Of a stretch of 64,000 nt of DNA, positions 53,878 to 62,432 are shown piece by piece. Below the pieces are notes generated by a model that saw nothing but the letters and a program-made list of their open reading frames with translations, ran no database searches and was not told the DNA's origin. Position numbers and translations under genes: made by a program. Source of the stretch: Arcicella lustrica (GTDB lineage Bacteria; Bacteroidota; Bacteroidia; Cytophagales; Spirosomataceae); NCBI RefSeq assembly GCF_034930985.1, contig NZ_JAYGIM010000022.1, forward strand, positions 1-64,000, given 5' to 3'. Within the stretch, counting starts at the first letter, position 1. Every line of letters starts with the position of its first letter.

Positions 53878-54519
53878 ATGACAAAAGAGCAAAACGATAT
53901 AGAAATTCTTCCTTCCAATCAATCACTTCCTACGATGGAAGCCTTTTATACGCTTCAAGGCGAAGGCTTTCATCAAGGCAGAGCCGCTTATTTTATTCGT
54001 TTAGGCGGATGCGATGTGGGCTGTCACTGGTGCGATGTGAAGGAATCTTGGGATATAAACGCACATCCAAAATTAAGTATTAGTCAAATCGTGGCGGAGG
54101 CTTCTGCTCATGAAGGGCGTTTGGCGGTAATCACAGGTGGAGAGCCTTTGATGCACAATTTAGATGAACTAACTGAAGCTTTGCATCAAGCTGGTTTTGA
54201 AACCAATATAGAAACATCTGGCGTTTGCGAACAAGTAACGGGTGTTTGGGATTGGATTTGTTTTTCACCTAAAAAATTCAAATCGCCTAATCCTGATATT
54301 TATGCAAAAGCGCATGAATTGAAAGTAATCATTTTCAATCAATCAGATTTTGAATGGGCTGAAAGCTTTGCAGCGGTGGTTTCTCCAGATTGTATGTTAT
54401 ACCTTCAACCTGAATGGAGTAGAATGGAACAAATGCTTCCACAAATCATTGAGTACATCAAGAACAATCCGAAGTGGAGAATTTCGTTACAAGTTCATAA
54501 ATTTATGGATATTCCTTAG
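53878..54519 (+). CDS. queE: 7-carboxy-7-deazaguanine synthase
   Basis: A 213-residue radical-SAM enzyme of queuosine synthesis. The [4Fe-4S] cysteines are in GGCDVGCHWCDVK (Cys45, Cys49, Cys52; C-x3-C-x2-C). MEAFYTLQGEGFHQGRAAYF precedes them and VITGGEPLMH and ETSGVC follow, all typical of QueE. It converts carboxy-tetrahydropterin to 7-carboxy-7-deazaguanine. No other que genes are adjacent. Confidence 0.95.
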   Translation: MTKEQNDIEILPSNQSLPTMEAFYTLQGEGFHQGRAAYFIRLGGCDVGCHWCDVKESWDINAHPKLSISQIVAEASAHEGRLAVITGGEPLMHNLDELTEALHQAGFETNIETSGVCEQVTGVWDWICFSPKKFKSPNPDIYAKAHELKVIIFNQSDFEWAESFAAVVSPDCMLYLQPEWSRMEQMLPQIIEYIKNNPKWRISLQVHKFMDIP

Positions 54520-54567
54520 TAATCGAATGAGTTAATAGCGCATAATTAGGTGTACAAAATGTTTCTT

Positions 54568-54603
54568 TTCATTAGGGTGGGACTTAAGTCCCACCCTAAT
54601 GAA
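54568..54603. repeat. Perfect 36-bp palindrome, copy C
   Basis: 54568-54585 and 54586-54603 are exact reverse complements; centre GGGACTTAAGTCCC, flanks CATTAGGGT. It lies after queE and may double as a terminator. Confidence 0.75.
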
Positions 54604-54684
54604 TTTAGATTTGAGCAATCGTTTTTATCCTGAAAACTTTTATTCATTTACTTAAATTCTTTTGCTCTATTAAATTTTTCAGAC

Positions 54685-56583
54685 ATGAGATACTTTCTTT
54701 TATTCTTCGTTTTATTTGTTTGTACTTCTCATTCAAAAGCTCAAAATACGCTGTCTTCAACCAATAAAAAAGCAATTGAGGCTTACCAAAAAGGTTTAAA
54801 AGCATTACAAGAACGCAACATTGAAATGGCTTTCAATGAATTTGAAGAAGCCATTGAAAAAGATAATTTATTTGTCGAACCTTACTTTCATTTAGCCAAA
54901 TTGTACGAACAAAGTCGCCAATTTGGCAATGCCATACTCAATTATGAAAAAGCTGTAAATGCCAAAGAAAAAAGCTCTGTTACCGAAATCGCTTCGCAAC
55001 AGGTGGGACAATTATACCTCAAAAAAGGAGATTATCAAAAGGCTTTAGTTTATCTGGAAAAAGGACTTCCCGCTGTTGCAGTTTCAAACCAAAAACGATA
55101 TTTGGCTCGTTTAGAAAGCTGTAAGTTTGCCCTTAAATCTTTAGAAAATCCGCTAAAAATTACACCAGTTGAATTACCCAAAACTGTCAATCGTTTTGAT
55201 TCTCAATACTTCCCCGTACTTTCTGCTGACCGTGAAACACTAATTTTTACGGGTCAACAAGATAAAGATGAGAATCTTTATCAATCTGTTTTCAAAGACA
55301 GTACTTGGTCTGTTCCTGTTTCAATTTCAGATAAAATCAATACGCTTGAAAATGAAGGAACGGCTTCTATTTCTGCGGATGGTAGAACTTTGGTTTTTAC
55401 TTCTTGTGGTGGGAGAAGAGGCTTTGGAAGTTGCGATTTATTCATTGCTTATAAAGAAGGAAATGACTGGTCGGCACCACAAAATTTAGGAACAAACATT
55501 AATTCTGGCGAATGGGAATCTCAGCCATCGCTTTCTGCCGATGGACGAACTTTATACTTCGTTTCGGATAGAAAAGGAAGTATAGGTAAAAGAGATATTT
55601 GGGTAAGTCAATTAGACTCAAGTAATACTTGGACGAAGGCAATCAATCTAGGCAATACAATCAATACCGTAGAAGACGACCTTTCTCCATTTATTCATGC
55701 CAATGGTAAAACGCTTTTTTTCTCTTCCGAAGGACATGTTGGTATGGGCGGATTGGATTTGTTTTTTGCTGAAAATCAACAAGGGAAATGGAGTACTCCA
55801 GAAAATTTAGGCTTTCCATTGAATACTCATGAAGACCAAGTTGCTTTATATATTAGTTCAGATAGCAAAAAAGCTTATTATTCTCTGGAAAGAAGTCAAG
55901 ATGATAAAATTCGTAGGGCAAAAATTGTAGAAATTACTTTGCCAGAAAGTTTACAGGCTAAATTCAAACCTACTTTTTTCTTGAAAGGAGTTGTTACTGA
56001 TGCACAAACCAAGCAAAAAATATCGGCTAACATTGAATTAGTATCATTGAAAGATAAAGAAAAAATAGGTTTATTTACTGCTGATAATCAAACTGGAATT
56101 TATACTTTCGTACTTACGGCTGGCAACGAATACGCCATTTTTGTGAATAAAAAAGGCTACTTTTTCAAGAGTATCAATGTGGATTTATCACAACAAATCG
56201 GGATTGATAAAATCCTTAATATTTCACTTGAACCTATTCAAAAGAATGCGAAAGAAATATTAAACAATATCTTTTTTGATACTGGAAAATGGGAATTACA
56301 ACCAGCGTCTATGATTGAATTGGATAAATTAACACTTTTGCTGAATGAAAATAAAGGTTTACCGATTGAAGTTTCGGGGCATACTGACGATGTAGGAAAG
56401 GACGCTGAGAACTTAATTTTATCTCAGAAAAGAGCCAAATCCGTCAGAGATTATTTAGTGCAGAAAGGAATAAACCCTGCCATGGTAAAATCAGAAGGAT
56501 ATGGGAAAACCAAACCACTTTTGCCAAATACTTCCGCAGAAAATAGAAAACTAAACCGAAGAATAGAGATAAAATTTTTATAA
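54685..56583 (+). CDS. PorE-like TPR/PD40/OmpA-domain protein
   Basis: A 632-residue envelope protein. In order: signal peptide (about 1-19, SHSKAQ), TPR repeats (about 25-150; AIEAYQKGLKALQERNIEMA, PYFHLAKLYEQSRQFGNAIL), PD40/WD40-like beta-propeller repeats (about 165-420; recurrent LSADGRTLYFVSD, ISADGRTLVFTS), a carboxypeptidase-regulatory-like domain (about 430-515) and a C-terminal OmpA peptidoglycan-binding domain (about 525-632; IEVSGHTDDVGKDAENLILS, NRRIEIKFL). This is the PorE layout of the type IX secretion system, where it links to peptidoglycan. PorE is a lipoprotein in some species; no lipobox Cys is seen here, so it may be a PorE paralogue. Confidence 0.85.
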   Translation: MRYFLLFFVLFVCTSHSKAQNTLSSTNKKAIEAYQKGLKALQERNIEMAFNEFEEAIEKDNLFVEPYFHLAKLYEQSRQFGNAILNYEKAVNAKEKSSVTEIASQQVGQLYLKKGDYQKALVYLEKGLPAVAVSNQKRYLARLESCKFALKSLENPLKITPVELPKTVNRFDSQYFPVLSADRETLIFTGQQDKDENLYQSVFKDSTWSVPVSISDKINTLENEGTASISADGRTLVFTSCGGRRGFGSCDLFIAYKEGNDWSAPQNLGTNINSGEWESQPSLSADGRTLYFVSDRKGSIGKRDIWVSQLDSSNTWTKAINLGNTINTVEDDLSPFIHANGKTLFFSSEGHVGMGGLDLFFAENQQGKWSTPENLGFPLNTHEDQVALYISSDSKKAYYSLERSQDDKIRRAKIVEITLPESLQAKFKPTFFLKGVVTDAQTKQKISANIELVSLKDKEKIGLFTADNQTGIYTFVLTAGNEYAIFVNKKGYFFKSINVDLSQQIGIDKILNISLEPIQKNAKEILNNIFFDTGKWELQPASMIELDKLTLLLNENKGLPIEVSGHTDDVGKDAENLILSQKRAKSVRDYLVQKGINPAMVKSEGYGKTKPLLPNTSAENRKLNRRIEIKFL

Positions 56584-56584
56584 A

Positions 56585-57094
56585 ATGAATGTCAAAGAAG
56601 CTATTCCAGAACGGTTTTCAAAAGAAAAGTTTGCTATAATCATTGATTGGATAGATGGAAATCCAGCAAGATTTGATGAATTAATGACTGTTTTCTTTGA
56701 AGGAGATAGCAGGAAAAACCAGCATGCTGCCAATATTATGTCGCATTGTATTGACCGTTGGAATTTTTTGATAATGCCTTACATTGAAAAAATGCTGTTG
56801 AATCTCAAGCAAGATAATTTACACGATGCCATCAAACGTAATACGATTCGAGTGTTACAAACTGTTGAAATCCCTGAAGAGTTAAATGGAATTGCGGCAG
56901 ATATTTGCTTTCAATACTTGAGTAACCATGAAGAAGCGGTTGCCATCAAAGCATTTTCAATGACGGTTTTGTCCAATCTCAGCAAGCATTATCCTGAACT
57001 TAAAACGGAATTGAAATTTATCTTAGAAGAGCAATTGCCATATCAATCTCCAGCATTTAAGAATCGAGCATTAAAGATTTTGAGTCAGCTTTGA
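56585..57094 (+). CDS. Hypothetical HEAT-like repeat protein
   Basis: A 169-residue soluble helical protein starting 1 bp after the stop of the PorE-like gene, so clearly in its operon. Helix pairs such as FAIIIDWIDGNPARFDELMT, RKNQHAANIMSHCIDRWNFL and EAVAIKAFSMTVLSNLSKHY have HEAT-like spacing. No catalytic motif is present. The tight coupling hints at an accessory role for the envelope protein, which is inference. Confidence 0.8.
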   Translation: MNVKEAIPERFSKEKFAIIIDWIDGNPARFDELMTVFFEGDSRKNQHAANIMSHCIDRWNFLIMPYIEKMLLNLKQDNLHDAIKRNTIRVLQTVEIPEELNGIAADICFQYLSNHEEAVAIKAFSMTVLSNLSKHYPELKTELKFILEEQLPYQSPAFKNRALKILSQL

Positions 57095-57190
57095 GTGTGA
57101 AAGCATATTTTTAATCTCAGAATTTCAGTAGTTTAAACTTGCTTTATACTTTTGACATAAAGTATTACATATCCTAAAATAACTAAGAAA

Positions 57191-58102
57191 ATGTCTGAAA
57201 TTTCTCGTCGTGATTTCCTTTATCAAGCAGGTTTATTAGCTTCTGCTTCTCTGTTTTCTTTTGAAAGTCTGGCTAAAGTACCTAATCTTCAATTAGCATA
57301 TTCTGCCATTACTTGGGGTGGCAAAGACCTTGATGCTATGAAAGATATTACTTCATTAGGCTTTAAAGGCGTTCAATTAAGAGCCAATGCCTATGATACC
57401 TATAAAACCAAAGTACAAGAATTGAAAGACGTAATCGCTTCTAACGGTTTGTCTTTAGCGATGTTTTCTAGTGGAAATGTTGAGATTGACCCTGCTAAAG
57501 AAGCAAGTACTATTGATTATCACGTAGCTCATGCAAGTTTTGTAAAAGCCTTGGGTGGAAACGCTATTCAATTAACTAATTCTGTGCGTCCGAAAGATAG
57601 ATTGCCAACAACCGATGAGTTAAAACGTTTGGCTTTCGTTATGAATGAGATTGGAAAACAAACGGCTGATTTAGGAGTACAAGCGGTGTATCATAATCAC
57701 ATGCACCAATTAGGAGAAACCCCCGAAGAAGTAGATGTAATTGTACAGGCGATGAATCCTAAATACATAAAATTATTATTGGATGTTGCTCATTATCATC
57801 AAGGAGGAGGCATTCCTGCAAAGGCAGTTTTACAATATAAGGACATCATTGGAGCATTGCATATTAAAGATGTAAAGAGTCCTTTGGCAGATAAGCCTAA
57901 TGACCCCAAAGCTTATAAATTTGTAGAATTAGGACAAGGAAATGTAGATTTGAAAGCGGTCTTTGATAATCTTCAAAAGATTAACTATAAAAAATGGGCA
58001 ATTGTAGAATTAGATGGCGTACCTGAAAAAACTCGTACTCCTTTGCAGTCAGCAGAAATCAGTAAAGCATTTTTAAAAGATACAATCGGCTTTAAGATTT
58101 AA
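57191..58102 (+). CDS. Sugar phosphate isomerase/epimerase-like TIM barrel, Tat-exported
   Basis: A 303-residue protein with a twin-arginine leader (ISRRDFLYQAGLLASASLFS) and a xylose-isomerase-like barrel: LQLAYSAITWGG, LGFKGVQLRANAY, VQAVYHNHMHQLGE, IKLLLDVAHYHQGG, IGALHIKDVK and WAIVELDGVPE, which carry the expected metal ligands. It differs clearly from the homologue at 39173. The substrate is unknown; an exported inosose- or keto-sugar isomerase is plausible. Confidence 0.9.
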   Translation: MSEISRRDFLYQAGLLASASLFSFESLAKVPNLQLAYSAITWGGKDLDAMKDITSLGFKGVQLRANAYDTYKTKVQELKDVIASNGLSLAMFSSGNVEIDPAKEASTIDYHVAHASFVKALGGNAIQLTNSVRPKDRLPTTDELKRLAFVMNEIGKQTADLGVQAVYHNHMHQLGETPEEVDVIVQAMNPKYIKLLLDVAHYHQGGGIPAKAVLQYKDIIGALHIKDVKSPLADKPNDPKAYKFVELGQGNVDLKAVFDNLQKINYKKWAIVELDGVPEKTRTPLQSAEISKAFLKDTIGFKI

Positions 58103-58124
58103 TTGTATTTGAATAACTTTAGCG

Positions 58125-58154
58125 GCTTAGACAAATTGCTAGATTTGTCTAAGC
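58125..58154 (+). terminator. Hairpin after the TIM-barrel gene, in a 522-bp gap
   Basis: A perfect 12-bp stem GCTTAGACAAAT/ATTTGTCTAAGC (58125-58136 with 58143-58154), 6-nt loop, weak T tail. The rest of the gap to 58624 holds no recognised gene. Confidence 0.6.
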
Positions 58155-58624
58155 TAAAATTGACAATATTTTACTCCTTGTTACTATTTTCCTCTGGTAT
58201 TTCTTATTATCTCTCCTCAAGAAATCACTCCCCTAATTTTTGCAAAGTTGAATATGCTAAATCTTTGATGGCATGCTTTCGTATATTTATCGAAGTTCAA
58301 AGAAATAATAAATCTTTCTAAAAGAAAGTTGGAACTATCTTTTCTCCATTCATCTGGGCATTTATTGGTTGTTCCGACAAATGAATCTCCACGATAGGAT
58401 TAACTAATCATATTGATGCTTTGTAATGATGTTTTAAAAACTAATAGAACAATAAACAGGGATGCTTCTTGGTTAATAAATGGATAGATAAAACGCTTGT
58501 TTCTGAGTTTATAGATATTTTACAAGTGAGGAAATACTTTGTTTTTTAACTGTAAAAACATTGGTAAACGGGGTATAATTATTTATTTTTATAATATAAT
58601 TGTAAATATTATCCTACATGAAAT

Positions 58625-59491
58625 ATGAAATTAGCTCACTTAATATTAACTTATACTGACCCAAAGCAGACTGAAAGAATGATTATGAATCTGTGGCATC
58701 CAGACTCAGATTTTTATATTCATGTCGATGAAAAAATAGATATAAAGCCTCACCTATATTTAAATGATATTAAAAATGTTTATCTAATCAAAAATCGAGT
58801 TGAAGTAAGATGGGCTGGATATAATACTGTTAAAGCCACTTTTAGTTGTATTAAAGAAATTGAAGCAACAGGAAAAAAGTATAATTATATCAACTTTATG
58901 AGTGGACAAGATTATCCAATTAAACCTTTAGAATATATTTTAGCGTTTTTGAAAGCTAATCAAGGAAAACAATTTATCGAAGCCATCAATATTGAACAGG
59001 ATGTAAAGGAAGACATTCCAAAACTAAATCGTTTTCATTTAGTTAACTTTACATTCAGAGGAAAATATAAGCTTGAATGGCTAATTAATATTTTTCTTGC
59101 TCCAAGAAAAATACCTAAAGAACTTACTATTTATGGCAAGGCAATGTTTTGGACTTTAACGCAAGATGCTGCTAATTATGTAGTAAAAACAGTTGAAGGA
59201 AATAGAAAATTTTTAAATTTCTTTCTATATAGTTGGGGCTGTGACGAGTTTGTTTTTCAAACTATTTTAATGAATTCTTGTTATCGAGATGCCATAACAA
59301 ATAATCATGTAATATATTTAGATTGGTCGGCTGGGGGATCACATCCCAAAACGCTTGGTGTTGAAGATTTTGATAGTTTAATGAAGTCGGAACATCTTTT
59401 TGCTAGAAAATTTAAAATGAGTCACGATTCAGAAATACTGGATTTAATTGATAAAAACATACTTAAAGATAATAAATGGCTGAACTCTTAA
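58625..59491 (+). CDS. GT14-type glycosyltransferase (core-2/I-branching family)
   Basis: A 288-residue glycosyltransferase. The family blocks are at the start (MKLAHLILTYTDPKQTERMI, DSDFYIHVDEKID), then VRWAGYNTVKATFSCIKEI, YINFMSGQDYPIKPLEYILA, GKAMFWTLTQDAANYVV and WGCDEFVFQTILMNS. GT14 enzymes transfer GlcNAc or xylose onto glycans; in bacteria they occur in polysaccharide or glycoprotein loci. Very A+T-rich codons (Lys/Asn/Ile heavy) suggest a later arrival. It overlaps the next gene by 16 bp. Confidence 0.9.
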   Translation: MKLAHLILTYTDPKQTERMIMNLWHPDSDFYIHVDEKIDIKPHLYLNDIKNVYLIKNRVEVRWAGYNTVKATFSCIKEIEATGKKYNYINFMSGQDYPIKPLEYILAFLKANQGKQFIEAINIEQDVKEDIPKLNRFHLVNFTFRGKYKLEWLINIFLAPRKIPKELTIYGKAMFWTLTQDAANYVVKTVEGNRKFLNFFLYSWGCDEFVFQTILMNSCYRDAITNNHVIYLDWSAGGSHPKTLGVEDFDSLMKSEHLFARKFKMSHDSEILDLIDKNILKDNKWLNS

Positions 59492-59844
59492 CATTAAAAA
59501 CTTTTCACGATAACAGAGGTTCATTAACGGTTCTAGATCGTATCATTCCATTCGAAGTAAAAAGATTGTTTTATATATATGGTGTTGATGAATCATCAAG
59601 AGGGGGGCATAGGCACCATGAAACAAGGCAAGCCGCTATTTGTATTCAAGGTTCTTGTGAAATTGTAAACCACAATGGAGAAAAACAAGAGCTGTTTTTA
59701 TTGGATACTCCTGATAAATGCCTAATTCTTGAATCAAGAGATTGGCATATTATGCAAAACTTTAAGCCGAATACCATTTTATTAGTATTAGCTTCAACTG
59801 CATTCGACCCATCCGATTACATTTTTGAACCTTACGATGCTTAG
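59476..59844 (+). CDS. FdtA/QdtA-type dTDP-4-dehydro-6-deoxyglucose ketoisomerase (cupin)
   Basis: A 122-residue single-domain cupin. Signatures: NRGSLTVLDRIIPFEVKRLF, YIYGVDESSRGGHRHHETRQ with the histidine cluster, AAICIQGSCEIV, and LESRDWHIMQNF. It shifts the keto group of dTDP-4-keto-6-deoxyhexose from C4 to C3 en route to amino-deoxysugars. The partner aminotransferase (FdtB) and acetyltransferase (FdtC) usually follow, but are absent here; the next frame is a 19-residue stub. Confidence 0.88.
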   Translation: MAELLTLKTFHDNRGSLTVLDRIIPFEVKRLFYIYGVDESSRGGHRHHETRQAAICIQGSCEIVNHNGEKQELFLLDTPDKCLILESRDWHIMQNFKPNTILLVLASTAFDPSDYIFEPYDA

Positions 59845-59896
59845 AGTATTCCAAATTTTCTCTGAATATGATTTTGAGTATCCAGAAAAAATTTGA
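59837..59896 (+). pseudogene. Possible truncated start of a lost downstream gene
   Basis: An ATG overlapping the ketoisomerase stop opens 19 codons (MLRVFQIFSEYDFEYPEKI) before TGA. The overlap is what one sees between coupled operon genes, so it may be the stump of a deleted sugar-pathway gene. This is weak. Confidence 0.25.
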
Positions 59897-59914
59897 AATG
59901 AACTCATTAGTACT

Positions 59915-61450
59915 TTATAAGCCAATATTTACTCCTACATTAAGTGCATTACTTCGCATATAAGATTTTAGTTCTTGATTTTGTACCCAAGTGTTGAATG
60001 AATTTTGGGTTGAACCTTCTACATGCAAGCCCAATCTTGGTGTAAATTGCCAGCGTATCCCAAGTCCAGCACGAATACCAAAAACAAAATCAGAGGCATT
60101 TTCAAGATGATTGCTCGTGTAGTCAATTCTTGCTTTTTCATTTACTGCTAAAGACGAAGACAGCATCATACGAGCATCGTTGGCTATATATCTATAAGAG
60201 GTTTGTCTTTGAAAAACAAAATCAGCAACAGTATAAAGTTGAAAATTGAGGTATTTTTTCTTTTTACTTTTGAAAGATATAAGATCATTCTGAGTGGTAA
60301 GTGCCAAGGAATAAGTTTTCATCGTATGATTTTCTGAAAGGAATACATCCCTTGTAGTATCTAACGTATTAGGCACTTTTGTAATAAAACCATCAAATCT
60401 ATTAACGGGAATGTTAACTGTACCTGTCGGTAAAATTGCACTATAATATTGTGTGCCGTTCTTGGTCGTTAAATTTAATTTAGGCGATGTCCAAAAACTA
60501 CTCCAAATAGGTAAATAAACGTATGGGGCACCCACATCATAAGTATTGTAGGTGAAGCTTATGCCCATTCTTGATCTTTTTGTGAGCTTCCAAGAAACAT
60601 TAGCCTTAAAATTATATCCTTTTCCTTTTTCAGGGTATAGGTTAGTTCCTGTCATAGATTTATCAGATTTAAAAGTCCATTCATTCCAAAGAGAGCCATA
60701 ATCGAAGGAAATAATGGGGTGTTTTAAACTGAATTTAGAACCTGTACTTTCAGGTTTGTTTTCGTCTTTTCCTTCATCTGACAATGACTGAATTGGGCGA
60801 ATTTTTCCATTAAGGTTTTTATGGTTTTTGAATGATAAGTCTTTCAAAAAAAGGTCTTTGTGACTGAGTGTTTGCAGCTTGTTATTAATTAATTTATTGT
60901 CTGTAGTAAGTATTTCTCCATTATTATTGCCCATTGCTACTGATGTTTGATTTACAGAATTACTCAATTTAGTATCAACAATTGTAGGAATATTAATACT
61001 TGATGAGTTTCTCGATTTTCTATGAATCGTAGCATTGACAGATTTTTTCTCAACATGGTTATCAACATTAAGTAAATTACTTCTTGAATTTTCTACGTCA
61101 TCTTTTTCAGTCTTAACATCATTTTCTGAACTATTTTTTATGGTTGTTTCTCCAGATTGATTAGCTAATACTTGTTGTTTTGGATAGATTTCTGTAGTAC
61201 GCAAAGTAATCTCTTGATGATGTTTTTCCATTACTTCATTATCTGTTAAAAACCATAAAGCAATGCCAGCAGTAATGATAATTCCCAACGATAAAAGAGT
61301 ATATTTAAGTAAAGGTGCTATTCCTATACTTTCCTTAGCAATGGTTTCCGCAGCGATATTACTCCATAGATTTTCGGGTGGAGGGAAAGCTTGATTTTCA
61401 AGAGACTTTCTGAAAAAGCTATCTAATTTATTTTCTTGGTTATCTTCCAT
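59915..61450 (-). CDS. ECF-linked transmembrane protein with C-terminal beta-barrel-like domain
   Basis: A 511-residue protein of unusual layout. The N-terminal ~45 residues are cytosolic and acidic (LDSFFRKSLENQAFPPPENL, resembling short anti-sigma segments), followed by one membrane helix (about 48-70; LLKYTLLSLGIIITAGIALW), a long low-complexity Ser/Asn/Thr/Lys linker (about 75-235), and a C-terminal ~270-residue region of alternating strands rich in aromatic residues (SRMGISFTYNTYDV, VFGIRAGLGIRWQF, LGLHVEGSTQNSF, NVGVNIGL) like an outer-membrane barrel. It begins 8 bp after the ECF sigma gene, so it is probably its anti-sigma regulator. Confidence 0.7.
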   Translation of the reverse strand: MEDNQENKLDSFFRKSLENQAFPPPENLWSNIAAETIAKESIGIAPLLKYTLLSLGIIITAGIALWFLTDNEVMEKHHQEITLRTTEIYPKQQVLANQSGETTIKNSSENDVKTEKDDVENSRSNLLNVDNHVEKKSVNATIHRKSRNSSSINIPTIVDTKLSNSVNQTSVAMGNNNGEILTTDNKLINNKLQTLSHKDLFLKDLSFKNHKNLNGKIRPIQSLSDEGKDENKPESTGSKFSLKHPIISFDYGSLWNEWTFKSDKSMTGTNLYPEKGKGYNFKANVSWKLTKRSRMGISFTYNTYDVGAPYVYLPIWSSFWTSPKLNLTTKNGTQYYSAILPTGTVNIPVNRFDGFITKVPNTLDTTRDVFLSENHTMKTYSLALTTQNDLISFKSKKKKYLNFQLYTVADFVFQRQTSYRYIANDARMMLSSSLAVNEKARIDYTSNHLENASDFVFGIRAGLGIRWQFTPRLGLHVEGSTQNSFNTWVQNQELKSYMRSNALNVGVNIGL

Positions 61451-61458
61451 TGTCTTCT

Positions 61459-61998
61459 TTATTTCGTTACTCCCGATAATTTTTTCTGTAAAATTCTTCT
61501 GGCATCAGCCAAATTAGATTTAGAAGTACCTTCGCCAATGCCCAATTGTTCGGCAATTTCTCGGTGTTTCAGTCCTTCAAAAACATAGAGGTTAAACACT
61601 AACCTGTATGATGGCGGTAATTCTTGAATCAATTGTAAAATTTCTTGATTGGATAAATAACCAAGAATATCGTCTTCACTTTCTATGTCAAAAACCTCTT
61701 CACTATCTTCAAAAGCAATGTTTTTCCATTTGGTTTTACTTCTAAAATATTCTAAAGCGGTGTTGACAACCACTCGTTTTGCCCAACCTTCAAAAGAACC
61801 TTCGTTTCTAAAGTTTTTCAGTTGATGATAAATCTTGATAAAACTTTCTTGTAAAATGTCCTTTGCTTCATCTTTATCCGCAGCATAGCGCAAGCATACC
61901 CCAAACATTTTTGGCGCAAGGGCTTGGTAAATCTTCTCGAAAACAAGATGATTTCCTTCTTGAAACTGTTCTATGAATGATGAGAGTTTATCAGGCAT
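61459..61998 (-). CDS. ECF sigma-70 factor
   Basis: A 179-residue sigma factor from the ATG at 61998 (MPDKLSSFIEQFQEGNHLVF). Region 2 has LRYAADKDEAKDILQESFIK and NEGSFEGWAKRVVVNTALEY; region 4 has LIQELPPSYRLVFNLYVFEG, KHREIAEQLGIGEGTSKSNL. The frame upstream of 61998 stays open but encodes an unlikely Phe/Cys-rich leader. It is followed 8 bp later by the putative membrane anti-sigma partner, with no receptor gene adjacent. Confidence 0.93.
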   Translation of the reverse strand: MPDKLSSFIEQFQEGNHLVFEKIYQALAPKMFGVCLRYAADKDEAKDILQESFIKIYHQLKNFRNEGSFEGWAKRVVVNTALEYFRSKTKWKNIAFEDSEEVFDIESEDDILGYLSNQEILQLIQELPPSYRLVFNLYVFEGLKHREIAEQLGIGEGTSKSNLADARRILQKKLSGVTK

Positions 61999-62432
61999 AA
62001 TTTTAAACGAATAGCTAAGAAATCGGTTTCTAAAGATAAGATGGAATTTGAGATGAAATGGTGGGTTGAGGTGGGAGAATTTTTTTTGACAAAAGAAGGA
62101 AGAGACAAGAAGCAAGACTTGAGATTCAAGACACAAGATGCCAAATGTACAAAACCTGATTTTTAAGAAGGAATATATTGACAAAAAATAAAAACAAGTT
62201 GTCAGAATTTTGTTATACTCTTATGAGAGTACAATCTAACGAACTTACTAAATAAGTATAGCCTTGTTGTATTGGATAAATTAGTAATTTTTATTCTAAC
62301 ACAAATAAAGGAAATAAAATGAAACTCAATTGTAAATCAACATGATTTTGATAGATATTGAGTTAGAACTTTACCTTAAAAAGAGAACTTTCTTGTATCT
62401 AAAATCTTGCTTCTTTTGTCTAAAAATAAAAA
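61999..62432. other. Divergent intergenic region
   Basis: 434 bp between the ECF sigma gene and the MpaB-family gene. It contains a 6-bp inverted repeat TACTCT/AGAGTA (62216-62231) and several AAGA(C/T)TTGA-type words near 62100-62140. No gene was recognised. Confidence 0.4.

Noticed and set aside
53727..54083. 118-codon ORF overlapping the start of queE
   Set aside because: It runs through a palindromic repeat and then an alternative frame of queE; no protein-like features.
58103..58321. 72-codon ORF directly after the TIM-barrel gene
   Set aside because: It needs a non-ATG start adjoining the previous stop and includes both arms of a terminator-like hairpin; unlikely to be a gene.
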